A DNA stretch of 64,000 bases from Halodurantibacterium flavum (GTDB lineage: Bacteria > Pseudomonadota > Alphaproteobacteria > Rhodobacterales > Rhodobacteraceae), in assembly GCF_042681825.1 (NCBI RefSeq), contig NZ_JBHUGH010000009.1:248001-312000 (forward strand), read 5' to 3'. The position numbers and the translations under genes are program-made. The notes beneath the pieces were generated by a model. The model saw nothing but the letters and a program-made list of their open reading frames with translations, ran no database searches and was not told the DNA's origin. Positions 1 through 7,377 of this stretch are shown one piece after another. How positions within the stretch are numbered: position 1 is the stretch's first letter; each line of letters begins with the position of its first letter.

Positions 1-775
1 GGCGCAGGTCCGTGATCACGTCGCCCTCCGCCCGCACACAGGCCGCGACCGAGACCAGCGCAAAGGCATAGCTCGCCCGCTCGCGCACCTTGCGGTAGCC
101 GGATCGCGCGGCCACGGGGACAGGGGGAATTTCGACCGCGGTGATGACCTCACCCGGCGCAAGGACCGTCTCAACATGGGGTGTATCGCCGGGTAGCAGA
201 TGAAAATCGGACAGCGCCACGATACGGCCCCCCTCGGGCCCCTGCAGGTGAACCCGCGCATCGAGCGCCACCAGCGCCACGCACATGTCCGAGGGATGTG
301 TGGCGACGCAGGCGGATGAGCCGCCGATGATCGCATGATAGCGGTTGAAGCCGTCCCTTGCATCGCAGCCGCTGCCGGGCGCACGCCTGTTGCAGCGCGA
401 TGCCGCAGCGTCGTTGAAATAGGCGCAGCGGGTCCGTTGCATGATATTGCCGGCGACTGTCGCCATGTTCCGGATCTGGGCCGACGCGCCCGCCAGAATG
501 GCCCGCGACAGGACCGGAAACCGATCCCGCACCAGCGGATGCGCAGCAAGCGCCGTGTTGCGCACCGCGGCGCCGATCATCAGCCCGCCGCCGTCCGTCC
601 CGGTGATCTCATCCGAAAGCCGCGTCACATCCACCAGCGTCACGGGGTGTTCCACCCCCTTGCGCATCAGATCGACAAGGTTGGTGCCGCCCCCCAGCAG
701 GCGATACCCTTCGTTAGCGGCAAGGGCCGTAGCCTCTTGCACCGTCGCGACGCGGGTGTAGGAAAACGGGTTCAT
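1..775 (-). CDS. FAD-binding subunit of a xanthine/aldehyde dehydrogenase-type molybdenum hydroxylase (PaoB/YagS-like), 3' end cut
   Basis: This is the medium, FAD-binding subunit of a three-subunit molybdenum hydroxylase; it passes electrons between the Fe-S subunit and an acceptor. The protein opens with MNPFSYTRVATVQEA and carries the glycine-rich FAD loop RLLGGGTNLVDLM and a second motif IRNMATVAGNIMQ. A cysteine-rich stretch follows (TRCAYF, SRCNRR, SGCDA, SACVATHPSDMC), the pattern that binds an extra 4Fe-4S cluster in PaoB/YagS and 4-hydroxybenzoyl-CoA reductase beta subunits. About 258 codons are present and the C-terminus runs off the left edge. The ATG overlaps the TGA of the upstream 2Fe-2S gene by 4 nt, so the two are translationally coupled. 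The large Moco subunit should follow outside the window. The substrate cannot be told from this subunit. Confidence 0.9.
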   Translation of the reverse strand, partial: MNPFSYTRVATVQEATALAANEGYRLLGGGTNLVDLMRKGVEHPVTLVDVTRLSDEITGTDGGGLMIGAAVRNTALAAHPLVRDRFPVLSRAILAGASAQIRNMATVAGNIMQRTRCAYFNDAAASRCNRRAPGSGCDARDGFNRYHAIIGGSSACVATHPSDMCVALVALDARVHLQGPEGGRIVALSDFHLLPGDTPHVETVLAPGEVITAVEIPPVPVAARSGYRKVRERASYAFALVSVAACVRAEGDVITDLR

Positions 776-1341
776 GCCACCGTCTCCCGCGCGGTCCGGT
801 CCTGCGTGACCCTGCTCTCGGCGACCGAGACGATGGCCGCGACGATCCCGTTATGCGCGCCGCAGCGGCAGAGATTGCCGCTCATCCGCTCGCGGATTTC
901 TTCGGCCGTGAGGGGGGCCGTGCTGTTCAGGTCGCCCGAGACGTAGCTGGGGATGCCGCGCTCGATCTCCTCCAGCATCGCGACGGCGGAACAGATCTGG
1001 CCCGGCGTGCAGTAGCCGCATTGAAAGCCGTCATGTTCGATGAACGCCTCCTGCATGGGGTGCATCGCCGCGTCCCCCGCCGGCCCTTCGGCCAGCCCCT
1101 CGCCCAGTCCCTCGCCCAGTCCCTCAATCGTAGTCACGCGGCACCCGTCCGCCTGCACGGCGAGCGTCAGGCAGGACAGCACACGCTCGCCGTCGAGGAT
1201 AACCGTGCAGGCCCCGCAGGCGCCCTGATTGCAGCCGACCTTGGTTCCGGTCAGGTGCAGCCCTTCCCGCAGCAGATCCGCAAGCGAGACGCGCGGGTCC
1301 TCCGGCACAGGAACATTTCTTCCGTTGATGGATATGGCCAT
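772..1341 (-). CDS. 2Fe-2S subunit of xanthine/aldehyde dehydrogenase-type molybdenum hydroxylase (PaoA/YagT-like)
   Basis: Small iron-sulfur subunit, 189 aa. The N-terminal plant-ferredoxin-like domain has C37, C42, C45 and C57 (CNQGACGAC then C); the C-terminal helical domain has C108, C111, C158 and C160 (CGYC and CRC), so both 2Fe-2S clusters can be bound. No Tat signal is seen at the N-terminus, unlike E. coli PaoA, so a cytoplasmic enzyme is more likely. Between the two domains (residues 74-83) lies a short GLGE repeat coded by a 12-bp tandem DNA repeat. An AAGGGGAT Shine-Dalgarno precedes the ATG. It is first in its operon and lies just downstream of a marR gene and a long palindrome that probably controls it. 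Confidence 0.92.
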   Translation of the reverse strand: MAISINGRNVPVPEDPRVSLADLLREGLHLTGTKVGCNQGACGACTVILDGERVLSCLTLAVQADGCRVTTIEGLGEGLGEGLAEGPAGDAAMHPMQEAFIEHDGFQCGYCTPGQICSAVAMLEEIERGIPSYVSGDLNSTAPLTAEEIRERMSGNLCRCGAHNGIVAAIVSVAESRVTQDRTARETVA

Positions 1342-1404
1342 GTCTTCATCCCCTTGCGGCGAGTGTTGTCGTGCTGGGTCGTGAATGTCGTGGCAGTCAT
1401 ATTG

Positions 1405-1435
1405 ATACGAAACTCGGAATATTCAAGTTTCGTAT
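1405..1435 (-). promoter_or_regulatory. Palindromic operator, probably for the MarR regulator
   Basis: Ten-base arms ATACGAAACT (1405-1414) and AGTTTCGTAT (1426-1435) form a perfect inverted repeat around an 11-nt centre that contains GAATATTC. It overlaps the last codon of marR and sits about 65 nt upstream of the molybdenum hydroxylase operon. On the minus strand TTGAAT (1421-1426) and a weak AATATG 17 nt later could be the promoter, which the operator would cover. No T-run follows on either strand, so this is not a usual terminator. Confidence 0.7.
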
Positions 1436-1851
1436 TTGTGAATCTTCTCCATCATCGCCACAAGCGATGTTCTTTCCTGCGGCGTGAGACGGTCGAGCAT
1501 GGCGCGGAACATGGCCGTATAGGCCTCGGTCTGCGCCGCGACAAAGGCCGCGCCCGCATCGCTGAGCCGGAGCGCGACCGCGCGGCGATCTTCCGCCGGG
1601 CGCAGGCGCAGCAGCAGGCCACGCTTGGCCAGCCGGTCGGTCGCCGAGGAAATGGTCGTCATCGGCATGGCAAAATGCCGGGCAAGTTCCGTGGGTCCAC
1701 AATCGGGGTTGGCCGCCACATGATGCAGGATCTGCCGGTCGATCTCGGCAAGGGGCTTGCCCGCACCTGCGGCAGCGAGCTTGAACCGCCGGGCGAAACC
1801 GTCGAGCGCCGCTGCAAGCCGTATCGCCTGATCATCCGGAGACGTTTTCAT
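1423..1851 (-). CDS. MarR-family transcriptional regulator
   Basis: 142 aa, the usual MarR length. The winged helix-turn-helix covers about residues 35-100: a recognition region GPTELARHFAMPMTTISSAT, then the wing with the family-typical DRR motif (residues 88-90). Flanking helices would form the dimer interface. MarR proteins usually repress a neighbouring operon and lose affinity when they bind a small aromatic ligand. Here the neighbour in the same direction is the molybdenum hydroxylase operon, and a 31-bp palindrome lies between them, so local control of an aldehyde or aromatic-compound oxidation enzyme is the natural reading. The ligand is not known. Confidence 0.9.
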   Translation of the reverse strand: MKTSPDDQAIRLAAALDGFARRFKLAAAGAGKPLAEIDRQILHHVAANPDCGPTELARHFAMPMTTISSATDRLAKRGLLLRLRPAEDRRAVALRLSDAGAAFVAAQTEAYTAMFRAMLDRLTPQERTSLVAMMEKIHKYET

Positions 1852-1900
1852 GATCCGAGATTAGCCCGACCGCGGCCTCAAGACCAGCGCGATGAAGCGC

Positions 1901-2869
1901 TCAGTCCCTGATCCGCGAAAGATGTGCGGCACAGCCCTGAAGCGCTGCATAATCATCCTCGACCAGCCAGACGGGGAAGGCGCGCAGAAAATCGGAAAAC
2001 CGCCCCTTGTCGTGGAACGCGGCCTCAAATCCGAAGGCGTCGAACCAGGGAGCAAGCGCGCGCGCCACCCCGCCGATCAGGTAGATGCCGCCAAAGGGCA
2101 GGTGGATCAGCGCAAGATCCCCCATCACCCGGCCGAGAAGCCCCGTAAAGATGCGGCCCGTTTCCTTGGCCAGGGGTTCACCCGCACCAATGGCCGTCAT
2201 CACATCCGCAGGGGAAAGTCCGTGCTGCCCGCTGTGCCAGGCATGAAGACCGGCCAGCCCGCGCCCCGACAGGACATCCTCGACGGCGGCGAATTCATGC
2301 TCTTCCTCGATATGGCGGGCCAGCCGCAACTCTTCTGCCGAACGCGCGGGCAGCGTCACATGCCCGCATTCCGACGGCGCAACGATCCGCCCGCCCGGGG
2401 CGTCGTGCACGGGGGCGGCGTTGAACCCGGTGCCGAGGCCTACGACAAGCCGCGCGGCGCCGTCCGGGGCGGGTTGGCCCGGAAGCACCGCCCGCAGGTT
2501 TTCGGCGGCGATACGACCGAGCGCATGACCCTGCGCCTGCAGATCGTTGAGCAGGGACACCCGGTTCGCGCCCGTCGCCGCAGCAAGCCCGTCCTCACTG
2601 ATTTCCCAGTCGAGGTTTGTCATCCGTCCCACGCCATCGCGCACGGGACCGGCCAGCGCGACACAGGCGCCGCCGCAGCGGTCCATCCCCATATCCGACA
2701 GGAACTGGCGCAGAACCGTTTCCAGATCGGCGTGGTCGGCGTTGCGATAGCGGCGGATCGTCTCGATCTGCAGCGCGTCACCATGGGCAAGGGCGACGCG
2801 GGTATTCGTTCCGCCGATATCGGCGACCACAGAGAGGGAAGCGGCGTCGAGGGAGGCGGCGTCGGTCAT
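1901..2869 (-). CDS. glk: Glucokinase (ROK-independent Glk family)
   Basis: 322 aa cytoplasmic kinase that phosphorylates glucose at C6 with ATP. The phosphate-binding loop ADIGGTNTRVAL is at residues 16-27; the catalytic Asn-Asp (LLNDLQA) is at 108-109; GLGTGFNAA and a glycine-rich IYLIGGVARAL follow, all in the order of bacterial Glk (PF02685). The ATG at 2869 is preferred because homology begins just after it; the open frame extends 70 codons further upstream, but that part is arginine-rich and unlike the family. No operon partner is visible: the PfpI-like gene upstream on the same strand has its own terminator 176 nt before this start. Confidence 0.93.
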   Translation of the reverse strand: MTDAASLDAASLSVVADIGGTNTRVALAHGDALQIETIRRYRNADHADLETVLRQFLSDMGMDRCGGACVALAGPVRDGVGRMTNLDWEISEDGLAAATGANRVSLLNDLQAQGHALGRIAAENLRAVLPGQPAPDGAARLVVGLGTGFNAAPVHDAPGGRIVAPSECGHVTLPARSAEELRLARHIEEEHEFAAVEDVLSGRGLAGLHAWHSGQHGLSPADVMTAIGAGEPLAKETGRIFTGLLGRVMGDLALIHLPFGGIYLIGGVARALAPWFDAFGFEAAFHDKGRFSDFLRAFPVWLVEDDYAALQGCAAHLSRIRD

Positions 2870-3044
2870 GGGGCGCTCCGGCACTGGGACCGGCGCGCGC
2901 CGGCGTGACTGCCCTTGCTGATAGGCGCAGGCGGCGGATGCTGCAAGTGTTAAGCCGCGCGGCGGCGGCCTTGGGCGAATGGTCAGGCTCGGCAAGCGCT
3001 TGCGGGACAGGCGGGCCACCCGTCGGCGCGGGAAGACCCGCATG

Positions 3045-3070
3045 AAAAAGGGGCGCCACCCGGGCGCCCC
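3045..3070 (-). terminator. Rho-independent terminator of the PfpI-like gene
   Basis: GGGGCGC (3050-3056) pairs with GCGCCCC (3064-3070) around a 7-nt loop; read leftward the hairpin is followed by five T (3045-3049). It lies 19 nt past the stop of the PfpI-like gene. Confidence 0.8.
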
Positions 3071-3088
3071 AACCGTCACTACCGGCGC

Positions 3089-3649
3089 TCAGGCCGCGCG
3101 ACGCTCGTGCCGGCCCTCCCCGATCTCCTCCACGACCTTTGCGCAGAAGGCGGGCAGATCGTCGGGTTTGCGGCTGGTCACGAGGCCCTGGTCGGTGACG
3201 ACCTCGCTGTCTTCCCATTTGCCCCCGGCATTCACCACGTCGGTCTTGATCGAGTGGTAGGACGTCACCTTGCGCCCCTCGATGATTCCGGCCTCGACCA
3301 GGAGCCAAGGCGCGTGGCAGATGGCGCCGATGACCTTCTTGTCGGCCCAGAACGCCTTGATGAAGTCGATTGCGGCAGGCTCTGCCCGCAGGATGTCCGG
3401 GTTGATCTGCCCGCCCGGCAGCACCAACGCGTCGTAATCGTCCGCGCTGACATCCGAGAGGACGCGATCGACCGGGACAGTCCGGCCCCAGTCCTTCAGG
3501 TCCCAGCCCTTGATCTCGCCGGACTCGAGCGAAATCACATGTACCTCTGCGCCGGCTTCACGCAGCTTGTCCCGGGGGACTTCCAGTTCCGATTGTTCAA
3601 ACCCGTTGGTCGCAAGGATCGCGACGCGCTTTCCACCGATATCGGCCAT
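3089..3649 (-). CDS. DJ-1/PfpI family protein (type 1 glutamine amidotransferase fold)
   Basis: 186 aa single-domain protein of the PfpI/YhbO group. The nucleophile elbow AICHAPW places Cys111 next to His112, and Glu in NGFEQSE (residues 16-19) matches the conserved acidic residue that polarises the cysteine. Members act as stress-related deglycases, glyoxalases or proteases; which one applies here is not shown. The start at 3649 is chosen over the in-frame ATG four codons upstream because GGAGG ends 6 nt before it. It is a single gene with its own terminator. Confidence 0.88.
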   Translation of the reverse strand: MADIGGKRVAILATNGFEQSELEVPRDKLREAGAEVHVISLESGEIKGWDLKDWGRTVPVDRVLSDVSADDYDALVLPGGQINPDILRAEPAAIDFIKAFWADKKVIGAICHAPWLLVEAGIIEGRKVTSYHSIKTDVVNAGGKWEDSEVVTDQGLVTSRKPDDLPAFCAKVVEEIGEGRHERRAA

Positions 3650-3818
3650 GATAGCCTCCATTCTCTGGTTTCGTTCGCGGCCTCAACCCGTGCCCCAGGG
3701 CGATGTTCCGTGCGCTGGTTCACAGACGCTTGCGCATCCTGATCCCCTTGCGGTGGCTCGACAGCACGCTTTCCGATGCCTAGGTCTGTGCGTGAACCGC
3801 GAAAAGGCAGGGGGCGTC

Positions 3819-4853
3819 ATGGAATTCGGGCTTTATACTTTCGGCGATGTCGGGACCGACCCCGCCACGGGGGCAAAGGTCGATGCGGCCCTGCGCCTGC
3901 GCCAACTGGTCGAGGAGATCACCTTCGCCGACGAGGCGGGACTGGATGTCTTTGGCCTTGGGGAACATCACCGGCCGGATTATGCGGTCTCGGCCCCTGC
4001 GGTTGCCCTTGCGGCGGCGGCGCTTCAGACCCGCCGCATCCGTCTGTCTAGTGCGGTGAGCGTTCTGAGCTCCGACGACCCGATCCGCGTCTGGCAGCAA
4101 TTCGCGACGCTCGACAACCTGACCGGCGGGCGGGCCGAGATCATGGCGGGGCGGGGCTCGTTCATCGAGTCCTTCCCGCTCTTCGGTCACGCGCTCGACG
4201 ACTACGATACGCTTTTCGCCGAAAAGCTCGCCATGCTGCTGCAACTGAACGAGGCAGAGCATCTGACATGGCCGGGCGGCCAGCATACCCCCGCGGTGGA
4301 CGGGCGCGGCGTCTATCCGCGGCCCGTCAACGGGACGCTGCCGGTCTGGATCGCGGTCGGCGGCACGCCCCAGTCGGTGGCACGGGCGGGCGCGCTCGGC
4401 CTGCCGATGGCGCTGGCGATCATCGGTGGGGAGCCGGCACGCTTTGCGCCGCTCTTCGATCTGTACCGGCAGGCGGCCGACCGGGCCGGGCAGGATGCAG
4501 CGCAGCTGCGGACCTCGATCAACGTGCATGGCTTCGTGGGTGAGACGAGCCAGCAGGCCGACGAGATCTTTTATGCCCCCCAGGCGGCCGTGATGGACCG
4601 GATCGGGCGGGAACGCGGCTGGTCACCGACCAGCCCCGCCCATTATCAGGCGGCGCGCAGCCCCCGGGGCGCGATCTTTGCCGGCAGTCCGGCCGAGGTC
4701 ACGGACAAGATCCTTGCCGCGCATGAAAAGATGCGGTTCGACCGGTTCCTGATCCAGATGGCGATCGGAGTCTATGACCACAAACACCTGCTGCGGAGTA
4801 TCGAGCTTTTTGCGACCAAGGTCGCGCCAGAGGTTCGCAAGGCGATCGGCTAG
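3819..4853 (+). CDS. LLM-class flavin-dependent oxidoreductase (luciferase-like monooxygenase)
   Basis: 344 aa TIM-barrel protein of the bacterial luciferase-like family (PF00296). It shows the usual N-terminal barrel strand MEFGLYTFGDV, the GLGEHH motif near residue 50, LSSAVSVLSSDDPIRV and the RAEIMAGRGS region that binds FMN phosphate, ending with LFATKVAPEVR. Such proteins are often annotated YhbW-like; substrate and partner reductase are unknown. Start chosen at the ATG that follows a purine-rich AAAAGGCAGGGGG. An upstream extension of the frame overlaps the opposite-strand PfpI gene and is rejected. It is convergent with the MtrH-like gene 52 nt away. Confidence 0.87.
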   Translation: MEFGLYTFGDVGTDPATGAKVDAALRLRQLVEEITFADEAGLDVFGLGEHHRPDYAVSAPAVALAAAALQTRRIRLSSAVSVLSSDDPIRVWQQFATLDNLTGGRAEIMAGRGSFIESFPLFGHALDDYDTLFAEKLAMLLQLNEAEHLTWPGGQHTPAVDGRGVYPRPVNGTLPVWIAVGGTPQSVARAGALGLPMALAIIGGEPARFAPLFDLYRQAADRAGQDAAQLRTSINVHGFVGETSQQADEIFYAPQAAVMDRIGRERGWSPTSPAHYQAARSPRGAIFAGSPAEVTDKILAAHEKMRFDRFLIQMAIGVYDHKHLLRSIELFATKVAPEVRKAIG

Positions 4854-4905
4854 GCACCAGGCAGGCGAGCGGGCGGGGGCGGGTTTCGTTGACGCCCCCG
4901 GCCCC

Positions 4906-5880
4906 TTAACCCCGGCGGCGACGCCCCTCGCGGCCCGACCGGCCTCCCGCGCGGCTCGCGCCCACTTCGGCGCTCGCCTCGGCAAAGCCCTTGCCCTCTT
5001 TCACCGCGTCGAGCACGCGGGAGAACCTGATCCACTCGCCGCCATTCGCGTCGTTGTTCATCAGAAGGTTCGCAGCCCGGATCGCCTCCATCTCGACGGC
5101 GCGCACGGGGTTCATGATCGCGCTGGTCATGCCAGCCCCGATCGCCATCGGCAAAAAGGCCGCGTTCACGCCATGCCGGTTGGGCAGACCGAACGAGATG
5201 TTCGAGGCGCCGCAGGTCGTGTTCACCCCCAACTCCTCGCGCAGGCGGCGGACCAGTGCAAAGACCTGCTGGCCCGCGCTCGCCATCGCGCCCACCGGCA
5301 TCACCAGCGGATCGACCACGATGTCATGCGCGGGAATGCCAAAATCGGCGGCGCGTTCCACGATCTTTTTTGCGACGGAGAACCGCACATCCGGATCTTC
5401 CGAGATGCCGGTGTCGTCGTTCGAGATCGCGACGACCGGCACGTTGTACTTCTTGACCAGCGGCAGGATCGCCTCCAGCCGTTCTTCCTCGCCGGTGACA
5501 GAGTTCAGAAGCGGCCGCCCCTCGCAGATCGCAAGCCCGGCCTCCAGCGCCCCCGGCACCGAACTGTCGATGCAAAGCGGCACATCCACCAGCCCCTGCA
5601 CCAGCTCGATCATGCGGCGCATCAGCGGCGGCTCGGTCTCGTTCGGGTTGGGGTTGGAGTTGTAGACCACGCCCGCGTTCACATCGAGCACCATCGCCCC
5701 GCAGGCGACCTGTTCCAGCGCGTCGCGTTCAACGGTGGAAAAATCGCCGGCCTCCAGCTCGGCCGCGAGCTTTTTGCGACCCGTGGGGTTGATCCGTTCC
5801 CCGATCACGCAGAACGGTTCGTCAAAGCCGATGACGACAGTTTTCGTTTTTGATTCCAATACAGTGCGCGTCATCGTCAA
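4906..5880 (-). CDS. Methyltetrahydrofolate:corrinoid methyltransferase-like protein (pterin-binding, MtrH/DHPS fold)
   Basis: 324 aa with the pterin-binding TIM barrel (PF00809): GERINPTGRKKLAAEL near the start, the folate loop VLDVNAGV, the strand PLCIDSS and an N-terminal-type NSVTGEEERL loop. Proteins of this kind move a methyl group between a corrinoid protein and tetrahydrofolate in methylotrophic demethylation pathways. The last ~22 residues are Gly/Arg rich and probably unstructured. It overlaps the upstream metF-like gene by 4 nt (ATGA) and forms a three-gene unit with it and a PF13769 gene. No corrinoid protein, substrate-specific methyltransferase or reactivase is in the window, so the methyl donor is unknown. 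Confidence 0.85.
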   Translation of the reverse strand: MTMTRTVLESKTKTVVIGFDEPFCVIGERINPTGRKKLAAELEAGDFSTVERDALEQVACGAMVLDVNAGVVYNSNPNPNETEPPLMRRMIELVQGLVDVPLCIDSSVPGALEAGLAICEGRPLLNSVTGEEERLEAILPLVKKYNVPVVAISNDDTGISEDPDVRFSVAKKIVERAADFGIPAHDIVVDPLVMPVGAMASAGQQVFALVRRLREELGVNTTCGASNISFGLPNRHGVNAAFLPMAIGAGMTSAIMNPVRAVEMEAIRAANLLMNNDANGGEWIRFSRVLDAVKEGKGFAEASAEVGASRAGGRSGREGRRRRG

Positions 5881-6827
5881 TCCTTTTCATGAAGTGCGGG
5901 GGCGACATCGCTGCCGCCATGTTCGATGATCCAGTCCGCCGTGGCCCCGATGCCGCCCAACGGAAAGAAATGTGCGGCCTCGATGCCGAAGCCGGGATGT
6001 GCCTGCTTGTGGGCCGCAAGCCCGTTCAGGAACTCGGTCGGCTCGAACGGCAACAGAAGCTTGGTCACGTCCCTTGCGCGTTTCTGCAGCACGGAAAGCG
6101 AGGGGCCGACGCCGCAGGCAATCGCGAATTTCAACAGGGTCTGCAGCTTGGCCGGGCCCGCCACGCCGATATGGATCGGCAGGCGGATGCCCTCGGCAGC
6201 CAGCCGGTCAGCCCAGGCGATGACGGGCTGCGCCTCGAAACAGAACTGGGTCGCAATGGCCATGCGGGCGTCGCTGCGGTCTGCAAAGGCCTGCTTCCAC
6301 CGCAATGCCTCGGCCACCATCCGGTCCGATCCGTCCGGGTCGATGTCGCGATTGCCCTCGGGGTGGCCCGCCACATGAAGCCGCTCGAACCCGTCGAAGA
6401 GCCCGGTTTCCATCAACTGCATCGACGAATGAAACTCACCCGCCGGGCTCGGCACACCCCCTGCCAGAAGCAACGCGCCGCGCACATCGGCCTCGCCGCG
6501 ATAGCGCGCGATCCAGTCGGCCAGCGCCGCCCGGTCGGGGATGATCCGGGCCGGGAAATGGGGCATCGGGTCATATCCCTCGCGGCGCAGGCGCGCGGCC
6601 GTCGCCACCATTTCTTCGATCGGGGTACCGTCCAGATGCGCGATGTAGACGCGCGTTCCCGCCGGCAAAAGCTTGCGGAAATCCTCGACCTTGGCGGCGG
6701 TGCGCGGCATCACCTCGATGGAATAGCCCTTCAGGAAATCCCGAAGGGGGGCAGAGTCCGCGACCGCCTCTGCGCGCCGGAAACCGAATAGCGCCATCAT
6801 GCCTCCCCAGATGCGGGCGGGCGTCAT
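5877..6827 (-). CDS. Methylenetetrahydrofolate reductase-like protein
   Basis: 316 aa, MTHFR family (PF02219). Recognisable pieces are SIEVMPRTAAKVEDF (barrel strand 1), YIAHLDGTPIEEM, MPHFPARII, ALLLAGGVPSPAGEF (the substrate/FAD loop of MetF) and ATQFCFEAQPVIAWADRL. The family interconverts methylene- and methyl-tetrahydrofolate using FAD. The divergent sequence and its place beside an MtrH-like gene suggest it runs in the oxidative direction of a C1 demethylation path rather than methionine synthesis; that is inference. Start is uncertain: ATG at 6827 overlaps the upstream stop by 4 nt, while MALFGFRR a few codons inside is also possible. Confidence 0.82.
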   Translation of the reverse strand: MTPARIWGGMMALFGFRRAEAVADSAPLRDFLKGYSIEVMPRTAAKVEDFRKLLPAGTRVYIAHLDGTPIEEMVATAARLRREGYDPMPHFPARIIPDRAALADWIARYRGEADVRGALLLAGGVPSPAGEFHSSMQLMETGLFDGFERLHVAGHPEGNRDIDPDGSDRMVAEALRWKQAFADRSDARMAIATQFCFEAQPVIAWADRLAAEGIRLPIHIGVAGPAKLQTLLKFAIACGVGPSLSVLQKRARDVTKLLLPFEPTEFLNGLAAHKQAHPGFGIEAAHFFPLGGIGATADWIIEHGGSDVAPALHEKD

Positions 6828-7120
6828 GCCCGGCCGTCGTTGTCGATCAGGGCGCGCAACCGCGCCGTGTCATATTCGGCCTCCAGCCGGTCGGCGATGG
6901 CACGGGCGACCGCCATGTCCTCGCCCTCCTGCTCCGGCTGCGGCTCTTTGCGCCATTCGGCCAGATAGGCGTCGCTGTCGCGCGCCCCGGTCTTCATCGC
7001 GCAACGGTCGATGGCCTGCTCGAACCGTTCCGACAACTGGACCTTGGCCGCGCGCCGGCCAGCGCCCACGATGACCTGCGCCGGGATATCGCGCCAGAAA
7101 ACGATGGTGACTGCGGGCAT
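6824..7120 (-). CDS. Small PF13769 family protein (family name 'virulence factor'; function unknown)
   Basis: 98 aa, first gene of the C1 unit. It begins MPAVTIVFWRDIPAQVIVG and is rich in charged helices (ERFEQAIDRCAMK, DSDAYLAEWRK). I recognise it as the small alphaproteobacterial family catalogued as PF13769; the 'virulence' name has no support from this sequence. Its position, overlapping metF-like by 4 nt, points to a role in folate/corrinoid C1 transfer, perhaps as a small adaptor or subunit. The start at 7120 is preferred to an upstream extension because it begins the conserved sequence and has an AGAGGAAT ribosome-binding site. Confidence 0.7.
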   Translation of the reverse strand: MPAVTIVFWRDIPAQVIVGAGRRAAKVQLSERFEQAIDRCAMKTGARDSDAYLAEWRKEPQPEQEGEDMAVARAIADRLEAEYDTARLRALIDNDGRA

Positions 7121-7377
7121 GGCGTGATTCCTCTGTTTCTTCCTGAATAGGGGCAGGCCCCTGCGACGGAGGGCGGGATTTCGACACAAGGCGAGGCACA
7201 AGCGACCTTGGGCACCATAGTCGGACCCGGCACGCCGGCCCATCCCCGCCGGGGCGCCGCGCCGTGAAAACTTTGCAACTTGATTATGAACGGCTTTGTG
7301 AACGGCTCGCCGACAATGCTTGCGTCAGGGCAATGCGCCAGCTAGGCTTGGGATAACTTTGAATGGAGGGCGACACG

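Noticed and set aside
2870..3079. 70-codon N-terminal extension of glucokinase
   Set aside because: Arg/Pro-rich and beyond the usual length of Glk; a terminator of the upstream gene lies inside it.
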